NCBI RefSeq assembly: GCF_047495875.1
Contig: NC_092471.1
Location: 6,717,001 to 6,781,000 of the forward strand
Direction of reading: 5' to 3'
From: Pithys albifrons albifrons
Lineage: Eukaryota; Chordata; Aves; Passeriformes; Thamnophilidae
DNA: 64,000 bases
Part shown: positions 25,262-36,545 of the stretch, piece after piece
How the letters are laid out: each line of letters starts with the position of its first letter
How positions within the stretch are numbered: position 1 is the stretch's first letter
Position numbers and translations under genes: made by a program
The notes under the pieces: model-generated
What the model saw: only the letters and a program-made list of their open reading frames with translations
Databases searched by the model: none
What the model was told of the DNA's origin: nothing

Positions 25262-25468
25262 CCTCTGACAAACATAATGGAGAGAAGCTTCACCTTTTAC
25301 TGCTCTTCCACCGACACCACAAAATGAGATGAAAGAGTTGAGTTTATTTTTACATTTTTATGACTTTTCCCACCCCTTTGCTACCACGCTGGCGGCATTT
25401 CCCACCCCCAACATCATGCCCTGACTGACCCCACAGGGATGCCGATGCCCAGGAGGCCAAAGATACGG

Positions 25469-25482
25469 TTGCTATGGCGACA
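25469..25482. promoter_or_regulatory. RFX X-box-like motif
   Basis: GTTGCTATGGCGAC has two inverted half sites (GTTGCT and, on the other strand, GTCGCC) separated by AT, close to the RFX X-box. RFX factors regulate ciliary and other genes. There is no gene here to link it to, so binding is a prediction from motif similarity only. Confidence 0.3.
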
Positions 25483-28400
25483 CTGTCTCCAAATTTCCTG
25501 GCCTCCATGCATGTAACATATTAACCTTATCATTTAATTGCCATCTGCATTTCAGGGTGGCACATGGGCAATTATTTTTAAGTAGATTTGCAGAGGAAAA
25601 AGAATCATTTTGACAGGCAGCATTTATGCACATCAGGGCTACTTTCCTCATTACCCCACCACTTGACCCACAGTACAGAGAAAGTACCTTCCTCCCTCCA
25701 CCAGCCAAAATCCTCCTGGGGAGTCTCTCCTGAAGACTTCTGCTTCCCTCTGCCTCACAATCCAATCCAAAGCAGGGACCATCTTTTCTTTGTGGTAAGT
25801 TGGAGGCCCCATGCACAGATAGGGTGGGCTTACACTGTCTTCCACCAAATTCCGGCCAGGAGGAGCATCTTATAGGATCACATGCTATAAGAAATAGGTC
25901 ACACAGCACACAGGGCCTGTGCTGCTTAGCCCAAAAGGCTCCCTCAAAAATGTTATTGCAGAGAGCTCCCACAACAACCCCTGAGACCAGCAAAGTAATA
26001 AACCAAACCCTTCTTCCAAAACAAGGATGCCAAGGAAGTAGAGCTGGGATTTTCCCCCTTCAGTTACCCATAAAGCAGCATAAAATCAGCTTCAGGAGGA
26101 CCTCACTCTCTCCCACCAAACCCACCCCTCAGAGCTCCTGTCCAAAACCACTACAAGAGAAAACAAACCACACATCTCCTGTTGATCCCAAATGTCCTGA
26201 AGCACATGAGTCTGCCAAAAGCTTCCTGTTTTCAACATACCTCCACTGTACAGAACTTCAACAATTAAATGCCTATCTAGACCCCAGGGAATACTGTGCA
26301 GAATTCCTTGGGTTTATGGATTATTAAAGCTGGAAATTGATTTTGTTGGCTCTGTCATTTTCCTGACCATTTGCAGGAGTGGGAACTAAACACTTATGTT
26401 TTTTATTTTTTTACCTCACCCACTTGTTATGAGCACAGGGGGGAAGGAGAGAAGTGGGAGGAATCTATTTTACTCACTGACCACTTTAACTTGTTTATTT
26501 TAGAAAATAGCATCCAAAAACATTTTCCAAGAAGACAGCATGACACTACCTACCATCAGCAGCAGGTGTGGAGTGCTCTTTGTGCAAGAACTTTCCATGG
26601 GCTTGTAGAAAGACCAGCTTCTGCCAGAAAAGGAACCTGAACCAATACAAAAAGAAGAATATGTGAGTTTACTCACAGTTGCTGTCACTAGTAACTCCTG
26701 GCTTATGCCATTTCTGTCTGCAAGGTTAACGCAGTATTACATAAAAGCACTTCCATTTGCTACTTCTCAACATATCCACCACCATTTGGGGATTTTCAAT
26801 GTATTGCTGAGTGTTACTGTTGCATATATAACAAATCAATGAGTTCTACAAAAACTACTATTCAAGAAACAGAATTCACTTCTCCTTTCCTATTAAGGGC
26901 TACAGCCAAGGCTGCGGTTTCTCTATGAGAAATAAACATCTCAACTGTGTTAAAGGTAGACAGACCACACCAGCTTAGAAAATTCCAGATACAAAGGTGA
27001 TTCTCAACAGCTCTCTTTGGACATTGTCAGTTTTATTCAGAAAGAAACAGAAAACCAAATGGCAGAAGATAAAATTTGTAAACTGGTTAAATTTGGGTGT
27101 CTCTGTTCCCATTAAATGTCCACCATCACAGCAGATCATCTTTCCTACTTCTGAATGTTCTGAACAATAAATACTTACAGGAAGGTCATTAGGGCATGGC
27201 AAATCCTGACAGAAGGGTTATACATCATCCCTCATCCAGCAGCACCCCACAGAGGAATGGAAGTAGTAGTACACAGGATGTGTGAGATACCCTAAGCAGG
27301 CAAGGGTGAATTCCTAATACTCAGGTCTGTTAAATCATACTTGATATGCAGATTGTCTTAGATACCAGCACAAGGGGAAGGCAACTGTGTGCACACCACT
27401 CCTTACTGGAAATTGTGCTCAAAACCACATGAAACAGAAGCAGCTGGCGTCAACATCACCCTGAGAGAAAAACCCAAACTCACCAAGCAGGAAATAATGG
27501 TTAAGGCTAACAATCGCTGCCTCAGATCCTTCAATACAACTCACAGACCAAACAGTATCACACAAGCTTCCCTGGGCAGGGGTATGTATTTACCAGCAAG
27601 CTCAATGCGAGTGGTAGAAATGCTGGAGAGAAGCAGAGCAAATACAACGATGCTCCATAAAAACAAAATCTTTCTTTATTTGCATCCCAGATAAGAATGC
27701 AAATTACTCAGAACTGCAATTACTCAGCAGTCATCAAGGTGGAGTGGGAGAAATGCAGCAGCCAATTCTGGGCTTCTTCCTCAGCCTACTCCAGTCACTG
27801 TAAACCAAATTGCAAGAAACTCAGTGTTATGTTTCCAGGTTCCATTTACTCTGGGCATGGGTTGGACAAGCAAGGGGACCTTGGATAGGCTGATAGCCCA
27901 GCATCACCCATTTTATGAAAAGCAGAGCCTGAATGTGTAAATGAAGTGTAAGGAATACAGCTCCCTACATTAGCTATGCCACAGCTTTCCTAAGAAGAAT
28001 TATCAGTAGAAAAAGACCACTCTGCCTGACAAGCCTGTCTGCTCTGTTTCTCCCCTCCTCTCATCTGTCACCACATGCTTCCTTCCACCTCCCCACCCAA
28101 GCACTCACAACACCTCTGGCTGTCTCTCAAGCTCATTTATACACCCTGCTTCACTGCCCTCGCTTGGCAGCCTCTCTGCTGCTGCACTCCAAGCAAACAG
28201 CTCTGCCAGTTCTCACGTTAGACATAGCTTGTGGTAGGCACTTTGCCTCCTCAGCAGTGCACTTCCACCGACCCCAGCTCAGGAAGTCACTTGAGCATGA
28301 CCAAGTGGAACCAGCTCACACTCCAGAAGGGAACAGAGGAGGGAGGGAAGGAAAGCGCCAAGATTTCCATGGGGCACTTCACTTCTGTGGGTCACTGCTG

Positions 28401-29049
28401 AGGCAGACACTCTCCAGCAGAGCTCCCAGCAGGACTGGGGCCCTCCCTTCCACAAATCTTCACGGTCAAAATGCTCCCAAACCCTTTGTTTCAAGTCTCT
28501 CTCACCCCTTGCCCTATGCAGAGACATGATCATAATCCTCTTTCTCCACCACCCTCCCTACACACAAAAGTTATGAGATGTCACCCCTTCTGCCATAAAC
28601 ACACTCCAAGAAACATCCTTCCTAAAACCCACACAGTCCACAAGGAGAACCCTTTGGACCTGTCCATACTATCCACAGAAAAAACTCTAGGACACCGAAC
28701 ACAGCTCTGTCTCCTCGCAGGGACTGCAGTTCTCATGTGTGTTCTTTCCTCTGTGGTTATACCCATTAACCTGTTTGTCTGTTTTACAGCAGCCATACAA
28801 CAGCCTGACCACGACTAGGATTTTTCTGTAATATCCCCTAAATCTTCTCACACCTTGCTAAAATACTGCCTCTATCCATGCAGAGCCACACACTCTGTGT
28901 CTATCTTCCTACTGTAGTCACTCAGACGAATAGACTTGAGCTACCTGCAAAGCTAGAGAAATAGGCCCTCAATCCTGGTTTTAATAATGAAATATAGATT
29001 GCCTCACAACCCTACACGTTTGAATGACACAATCTGCACATTACTCACT
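25483..29049. other. Unique DNA, no gene recognised
   Basis: No gene or clear repeat. The region 25472-25993 has a 173-codon open frame on the minus strand and overlapping frames on the plus strand. The sequence is C/T-rich there, so stops are scarce in several frames and none looks coding. A minus-strand donor at about 27173-27178 (CCT|GTAAGT) is preceded by a 27-bp segment and a moderate acceptor, too little to call. Confidence 0.6.
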
Positions 29050-29130
29050 TCTCTCTCAGCCAACCACTGCCTCCTCATCTGTAAAATGGGGCAATGGCAC
29101 TTCTTGCATCTGAGTGACAGTGTTTGCAAA
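29050..29130 (+). mobile_element. MIR-like ancient SINE fragment
   Basis: The block CCTCATCTGTAAAATGGGG at 29073-29091 is the highly characteristic part of MIR-type SINEs, preceded by a weak match to the 'ttacttaacctctctgtgcctcag' part of the consensus. Only about 80 bp is recognisable, in forward orientation. MIR-type elements spread before the amniote radiation, so this is a very old, inert remnant. Confidence 0.6.
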
Positions 29131-32100
29131 CATCAAGAAACAACTCTACAGAAACCAAAAGGGAGTATTCTATTTGCATGCAAATTCATGTAAAAAATTA
29201 ATCCTCACGTGGTTCCAAAAACATGATGCATACAAACACACTACTGAAGACGAAGAAATTTAGCTTTAGAAATGCAGCCAACTGCTTCCTACACTGACTA
29301 GGGGGAGGGGAGGAGAATCTGACAATGCATCTTCCTTTCTTTAACTGTTAACTCCTTATTCTAAATCTAATATTGATCCTTAATTTTCCACTGACTGCAA
29401 GAGAGCAGAGGACAAACAGGAATAGCAAAGACAATCCATTTATTTCACCCTTTCTTCACCCTTGAGTCAGCTAGTCCCTCTCTGAATCAGTGCTAGACCT
29501 GCTTGAATAGCTGAGAATGAACCTTCCACAAAGTGTGGATTTACTTTTACTAAATCCTCTAAGTATTAAAGCTCTTCACACCATTTGGTCTTGAAGTGAT
29601 GCAAGACCGAGGTGTGGACACCAGTGACAATAAAGAACCATCTGGCAAAGTGAACTCCAGGCAAACAATGACAAGCACAAGTGAAAAGAATTGCAATGAT
29701 TTCCACAAACATGTGAAATACTATAAACTGTGTGACTTAGCAGCTTCCTCCTCCTTGCAAGTAAATAAACATGTCTGCAGTAGGCTGTTTGGTTCTGTCT
29801 TTTATATGAGCTGGGAATACAGGGAGACTACCCTATTTGCATTTTGCCTTTAAAAAAATATATGCAGATTGCTGAGCAAGGGGGAAAAAAGGCGAGAAAG
29901 AAAGAAAAAAAATAAGAACTAACCAGACTTCACTTTTTCTTGGTTCTTTACTGTCAGGGTGATGTACTGGAAGTCTTTATTTCTTTCAGCTTGGGCCCCT
30001 CAGTAGTTCATTCTCCTTCCAGCCTGTTCTCATGCCTTTCTTATCACCTGCTGAGGCCTTGATCATGGACAGAGCAGACAAGCAGCAGGGGACAATTAGA
30101 GAGGAGTTCAGACTTTGATCATTTGACCATATGTGAATACAACAGCTGACCACATGTTTTAAAAGACAACTAACTTAAAAGTATTAAAAAAATCACAAAG
30201 CAGGCATAGATACTTAAATTTACATTTTAATTATCTGGCACAATGGTGCATTCAACTTTGCAGAATATTGAATTTTTTTTCCTAAATGTACACATTTCCA
30301 AAAGGAAAACCAGCACTTTGCTGCTTCTCCAGAGCCTAAATAAGCACATTCTCACTAAAATAAATATTCAGATTATTTAAAACATAAATAAACATGTCTA
30401 TCTAGTAACTTGCAGTTCCTACTGGCAGATAAATTCACAGATCATTTTTGTCCTGCAGACAGTGCAATTTAAATGGAATAATGTAGTATTACTTTACCTC
30501 TAAAAGTACTATGTATTTAATAGCAACCACCCTACAGCACTTTCATGTGTCACCTTTTTTTTACCCCAGAACCTCTCTGTTAGCTTTTAAAACTCAATAT
30601 AGAAATACAATACAATTTAAATGTTCAGCTGTTGTAGGGACTTGGTTTTGACTGCTTACATGTCTGCTTTTTCTTAAAAAAAAAAAAAATTCTTCATTTA
30701 CTTAACCGTTCAAGCTTTGCTAAACCCTTAAGTTATCAAAGCAAAGGGTCTAGTTGTGAGCAGTTTAACTGCAATCGTCTGACCCCAAATACTCGGGAAA
30801 AATCATTGTTGGAAATTTTTGTATACAATAGAAGCTTTATCATCATTTGTGGAGATATACCATCCACTTATCTTCTGCACCTACTAGATAATTTACATAT
30901 TCATGAAATGGCTATTTACTTTCAAATAGGAGGATAATAGAAAAATAACACTAATTGTTTTGACGGCAGTTTGCTTAGGAGTTATCTGAGGCAACAAATG
31001 TTTCTTTTGTAGTTGTGGAAAGGCAGAAATGCTCCTTTCTGTAAACACTTCTGACTTTAGCTTTCCTTTCTCTCTGAAATTTGGATACTACCAAGGGAAA
31101 AATGTGGAATCAGTGAAAGGAGAAGGAGGAAGATTTAAAAATTAAATCATAGTTAGTTTTGCTTGGATAACAATTGCTTGCATATTTTTATTATAATAGA
31201 AACCGCAGAGTATAAAAACATGTTGGAGAATGTGTTTTGCAGAGTACAAGCTGGACTGTACCACGTGCTGACTGAACAAAACAATGGTACTAATGGGGCA
31301 TGAAGGGTGTGTTCATAATATTTTAAGAGGCTCAGGCTATAACAACACACAGTTTTTCAAAGGCTGTTTTCTTATGTTTCTCTGACTGGACTACAAAATG
31401 TCTCCTTCCTGGCCCAAGTCTGCTCCTAATGAGGACAGAGGGGTGAGTGCTGACAGCAGGTCAGCCTGTGCCTTGCTGCTGCAGCAGGACAGCAGCACAA
31501 CCCATCCATGCGCAGGATTGGGGTCTCCTGTGACAAGGGCACGTGCTGGCTTTGCTGCCAGACTTCCTGCTCAGCCACATTCATGCTGGCCCCAAAACAC
31601 CACCAGTTTCCTCTGTGATCCATGGCACAGCATCTCACCCAGACGATACCCAGGGAGCGATGCTGCAAGGTGGCCTCAAAAGCAGCCAAGGCCACTCCAC
31701 TCATCAGCCCTCTCTCATGTGCTCAGCAATACCAAGCCCAACCCTGCCAGCCTCACAGGCCACCCCAGACCAACCACCAGTCACAGCCACAACAATCCAC
31801 CTGGGCCGGATGGGAACATGACGGCCATTTTAACTTTTTGCCAGGATTTAGAGTCAGAAGAGAAGGAACACAGCACGCAGCTGAAGAGAGGAGTAAGCTC
31901 AGAGAATGGAAAAGGGAACCTCTCCAATTCTGGCAGCTTATCAAAAGGCAAAAATAATCAGTGTGATATTTGTCTGCATCCCACCAACCTCTCTTACTCA
32001 CAATATTAGAAGACTAAATTAAAGTTAATCAAATAGGAATTATCAGCAAATTTGTCAGCTGCTTCTCAGCCTGAGGCTGGGGGGTGAACGGCAGAGGGTT

Positions 32101-33217
32101 TCTGAGCTTTCCCAGGTTACCCTGGACAGCATTTGGGTTTGTTTTTAAAACCAAAGTTCACCTTCTCAGCCACGATACAGTGGCTCCAGCACTCCAAAGC
32201 AATTGTTCTCACTGAGAATCCTTCTGCACCTAAGGGGTCTCCGCAATAAAATATGGATGCAGTATTAATTAAATATAGATGCAATTTCCTCCTCCTTTTT
32301 CTCCTTAGCTGCTATCAAGAACATTAGTGCAGGCGCCTAAGGAAAGCATCACTAACTGAGAACAGCTGCCACACTAATTAGGCACCGTGGTCTATCGGCC
32401 AGGCACGGGCCCAGGAACCAGCCACCTGACTTCTTCCCTCACAATTCCCACACAACAGCTCCAGGCATGCGGCTCCAGCTCACACTCAGCCAGATGCTTT
32501 GCACTGGCTCAGCTTTAGGCACAGGAGAAGACATCATTGACTGAAAAGAATGGGGTTACCACTGGGCTTTGGTTTAGCTCCCCAAATGCAACAAGCATTG
32601 TGTCTGTGCTGAAGACACTGCTAATGGTTCATGTTTGTAAAGCATTTGGAGATATGCTTGGCAGCATTGCCATCTTTGGGAAATGCTAAGGGAAAGCTAC
32701 TGCCAAGGAACAGTGTTGCTGCCTTTGAGCTGCCAAAAATACCTACCCCAGCAGACAGTGTGCTCAGAGTGCTCCAGCAAAACAAAGCAAATCCTGAGCT
32801 GATGGCTGTGCTATAGTGCTGGGCCCATCCCCACCCTGAAGCCACTGAAAAGAGGGGGTCAACCCCCGTCCAGGAGCAGCAAAGTCTGTAAGAGGGAAGG
32901 ATCCTGCCATTAAAAGATCCTTCACTTTCACTACCAGACTCCAACCTTCCTCTACATCCTGAATGGGCAATTTGACAAAAGCCTTTACATCTGAACTTGT
33001 ATCACTGGGACAAAAAGATTTTAAAATAAGATTTGAAAGTGAAGAAGCCAAAACAGGGATAAGGCATGACTAGGACCTGGTATTCCACTGCCTACAAGAC
33101 TATGTAAGAATGGGGAGATCTGTGTTTCTAGAGCTGCACTGTGGCATTTCTTGAGATGCCATTTTCTATACCATGTGTAAGCAGCCTTCCTCCATCACCA
33201 CCACCACCTGCTCCCAG
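29131..33217. other. Unique DNA; longest open frame of the window, no gene recognised
   Basis: Mostly AT-rich unique DNA with a GAAA-rich run near 29882-29912 and a poly-A run near 30678-30690. At 31398-32009 an ATG-initiated frame stays open for 203 codons, the longest here. However, other frames on both strands are open over the same C-rich DNA, the translation has no domain or signal peptide I recognise, and there is no upstream promoter. I regard it as a chance open frame. Confidence 0.55.
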
Positions 33218-33411
33218 TTTAGCCAATTACTATTTAATGTCCTCCATCTGTACAATAGGAGCAATGGTACTTCCTGACCTCACAGGTATGCCTGTGTGTC
33301 TGCATGTGTGAAGATAAATATATTAAAGATTGGGAGGCATTCAGGTCCTGGGCCAACGGGAGCCATATAAGTGCCAAAGAGACTAAGACAAATGAGGGCC
33401 ATATAAGTAGA
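33218..33411 (+). mobile_element. MIR-like/old amniote SINE fragment
   Basis: CTCCATCTGTACAATAGGAG at 33242-33261 corresponds to the MIR 'cctcatctgtaaaatggg' block. It is followed by the element's 3' part, including 'GAAGATAAATATATTAAAGATTGGGAGGC' split over 33310-33338 and a tail with GCCATATAAGT. The GCCATATAAGT word occurs twice, at 33362-33372 and 33398-33408, 36 bp apart, probably a tail duplication. Forward orientation, strongly diverged. Confidence 0.55.
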
Positions 33412-35747
33412 TGGCTGGAAAGCTGCAGCCCTGAGGCTACAGGCAAGAAAGGGGCAGAGGCAGAGACCAGCGCGGGAGAACCGTGGGAAAGAGCCCTGTG
33501 TGAAGTCTCTAACAGAGCTCCGGAGTGCCAAGGGAACACAGAATAAAACCCAGCTCCCTCACACTGGGAAATCGTGCGGACACCCCTGCCATCAGAAGGC
33601 AGCCCATGGAGGAAGAGGTGGGGTTGTCAAAATAAGACCGACTTAGATCAACAGCTGATAACAGAGCCCGGTCTCATGCATAAGGCCTCCCATGGCTGCT
33701 GGAGAGATACCAGAGGTGTGAAATGGACCACTGCTCTCAAAACAGCTCTCAGCACAAACGGGTCCTGGGCTCACCTGGCACTAATCTCCCAGCTCTTGCT
33801 GCAGCCAGTTTAAGCAGGGAAGCAAGCACTGAGCACGCAGAGGTGTCCCCACTCAGTCCACAACACAGAGATAGTCACCAGGAACAGATCCATCCCCTAC
33901 CTTCCTCTGCATCTCCAATCCTGGGTGGACTTCTGTCTCCAGCTCTATCAATCTTGCTGTGAAATGCACTTTATAAAGTGTCATAAATCATAAAACACAT
34001 CTCCCTCTCAGATCCACTGCCTCTTCTGCAGCTACTGAGGAGGAAAAAAGGCACCTGGGAGAAATCTGGCCCACAAAGGTTCATAGAAGACTGCACACAG
34101 CGCCTTACTGGCAAAGAAAGAAAAAAAGAACAGAGGCAAGGTAGAGACTGTAAGAGGTTAGAGGGAAAAGCAGCAATATCCTTTGAGAGCTCCCTGAGCT
34201 TTTCTGCCTGGCAAGCTTTGGGGATCTCTCACAGCTTTCAAGAAGACAGCAGCAGTATTTTTCAGGAGAAAAAAAAAACCATAACACCAAAGGGACACAG
34301 ATTCTAAATATCAATGTATTTATAAAGGAACTACGATGATTTTGCCACACTGGGTCTTCAGAGCATCTCCCATGCCCCCACCTGGCTAAGCAAGGGGAGA
34401 GACTAACACAATCTGCTCTCTATTTCTTCACTGGTACACCCATCAACTGCTAAAGCAACATCTCTTCTGGGCTTTGTTACTTAACATTTTTCAGGCAGTA
34501 CCCAGAGGCCCTCCCGGTTCCTCAGTAATCTACAAACATGCAGATAGTTCCACCTCCAAAGATATTTAAAGGCAAACCATATAGCAAGGAAGAAGAAACA
34601 GGCAGAGGAGCAGGAACAGAAAATACCTCTTTAAATTCAGAGCCCCTGAGAGCAGAAACACACAGCTGATTAAAGGATGTAGGGATGCATTTTAGTGAGA
34701 GAACTCTGTCTAATTAGCTTATCAAAGCATAGGTTCATGCACACCTATGTGGGAACCAAACTGTGATGACAGAGTTCCCCAGTCAAGCAAAGGACTAACA
34801 GAAAATAAAGTTAAACACAGTCTAACCAGGCTAGAAGCCATTCACCACAGGAGACAGCAATGCAGATCCATCACTACAGTTTTTCAGTGAAGACAAAGCA
34901 GATTGTTTGGAAAAGCACCCTTATTCAAACAGATCCATTCATTTCAGAAGAATCCTGTTGCCTGTTTTGGAGAGGTGATCACATAGGGTGATCATAATAG
35001 ACTTAAACACAGCTTTCCCTGTACTGCAAAGGTTAGTCAAACTGACAAGTATGTAAGAGTGGGGTAAAGGATCACAAAAAAGTACTAGAAAGCAGCAACA
35101 ATACATATTTGCTTCTATTTATTTCATAGCAAGAAGGAAGAGATTTGTGTATCTCTCCAGGGTCTTAAGCTGCTCTAAGATAAAAATGAAGTTCCTCAAA
35201 TATTCCAGACAAACACTGCAATATACTGATGCTTAGTTTTTGCCTGGGGCTTAGAAAAGTTCCCAGTACTGCCATGCTCCAAAAGTCTTCAGTTTAAATA
35301 AATACTCCCTCCACTCTCCCCCACCTCCCCCCCAAAACAAATGAAAAGGAAAGAGATCTGAAGTCACTGAAATTGATACAGATGCAAAGCAGAGGAAGCT
35401 TTTTCTAGGGAAATTAATCTTCCCTTTTGCTTGTCTCAAAGAGACTGATGCAGCAAAGCCAAAATCCTCACTCATTCATACAGAACGGCAGAGTTGTTTA
35501 GGAACCAGATGAACCACAGTTTTAGCCTGCAGGTGCTGGCTGCAGGAACTCCAAGGTATCCGCTCTCAACTCTGTCCAAAAATCTACCCAAACTACCATT
35601 ACATACAAGCTTAGGACAAGTGCAGTTTTAAGAGTTGAAGTAATTTGACAGTATGACCAAATCTCACATACCTAAAAACAACCATGAATTTTCTGAAATT
35701 TTCTGAAAACTACATCTATCTGTATTTTGGCTCCAAACCTTCACTCT
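33412..35747. other. Unique DNA, no gene recognised
   Basis: No gene or repeat was recognised. A C-rich run at 35306-35333 gives a G-run pattern on the minus strand that is borderline for a quadruplex. Open frames are short. Confidence 0.6.
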
Positions 35748-35859
35748 GTTTTGGTTTTTGTTGGGTTTGTTCTTGGTTTTTTTCTTTTTTTGGTGGTGGT
35801 GGTATCTGTTCTTTGGTTTGGCTTGTTTTGTTTGTTTGTTTGTTTGGGTTTTTTTTAAC
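35748..35859. repeat. T/G-rich low-complexity tract with (TTTG)n
   Basis: About 110 bp of T and G on the plus strand, including a short GGT run and five TTTG units near 35830-35847, ending in a T8 run. It is the compositional mirror of the A/C-rich tract at 4655-4796. Open frames of about 100 codons across it are artefacts. Confidence 0.85.
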
Positions 35860-36446
35860 TTTTGGAAGAATACTAAAGCACATAAAAGTCTACAAACAAA
35901 CTGAAACTTGGGAAGGGAAAAAAAAGGCAGTGCATTACAAAAATTATAACTCCAACCCAACTAACCTCCCTGCCTGGGTGTGCTGGACTAGCTGGGATGA
36001 GTTCAGATGGTGGCACAGGACTTGATCCACATAACTCCACCACATTCACCAAATTATGAATGGTCATTTTTAAGGCAGGTTTTAAACACACCATGAGTCT
36101 TTCACAGTCTTTATCTCACTTCTGTTCCTGTATGAAATCTTTTCCTGAATTCAAAGCTAAAGAAACAAAATGACACTGAAGTCCCTATTTTCATGCCCCG
36201 TACTAAACTGTTTTCCCTACAGTCATAAAAACAGCTAAATCCTGCTGCATTCTTGTTATTTCCAGCATTTCAGCAGGGTAAAAACCATCCTAAGTAAAAT
36301 AAAACAGTAGCAAAATCAGCCACTAATGCTACATTTTAAAATGCAAAACCATAGCCAAAAAAGATTCAGCCAAAAGAAAAGAACACATAGTTTCTTAAGC
36401 CTCAGGAGACATTTATGCTGTTAAACAAAGCCTTCACTGCCTAGGA
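35860..36446. other. Unique DNA, nothing recognised
   Basis: AT-rich spacer between the T/G tract and a CR1 end. No gene or repeat was seen. Confidence 0.55.
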
Positions 36447-36545
36447 AATCATAGAATGGTTTGGGTTGGAAGGATCTTTAAAGATCATCTAGTTCTAACC
36501 CCATCTCCCACTAGACTAGGTTGTTCAAAGTCCTGTCCCAGAGTT
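36447..36545 (-). mobile_element. CR1 LINE, short 3' end (reverse)
   Basis: About 100 bp of the complement of the CR1 3' end: AATCATAGAATGGTTTGGGT, then GGATCTTTAAAGATCATCTA, AACCCCATCTCCCACTAGAC and TTGTTCAAAGTCCTGTCCCA. It is a heavily 5'-truncated copy, as is usual for CR1. The preserved first 40 bases indicate a moderately young insertion. Confidence 0.93.

Larger units (their letters stand above)
25165..25482. promoter_or_regulatory. CpG-dense patch, possible regulatory element
   Basis: About ten CpG dinucleotides fall within 316 bp, against roughly one per 100 bp in the neighbourhood. The patch contains a perfect 16-bp palindrome (25246-25261) and an X-box-like site (25469-25482). It is too short and not GC-rich enough for a standard CpG island. 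Retained CpGs in otherwise CpG-depleted DNA suggest an unmethylated or constrained element such as an enhancer, but this is inference. Confidence 0.25.

Noticed and set aside
25472..25993. 173-codon open frame on the minus strand
   Set aside because: Overlapped by plus-strand open frames in pyrimidine-rich DNA, and the translation has no family features.
31398..32009. Longest open frame in the window (203 codons, plus strand)
   Set aside because: Other frames on both strands are open over the same C-rich DNA, so stops are scarce by composition. There is no recognisable domain, signal peptide or upstream promoter.
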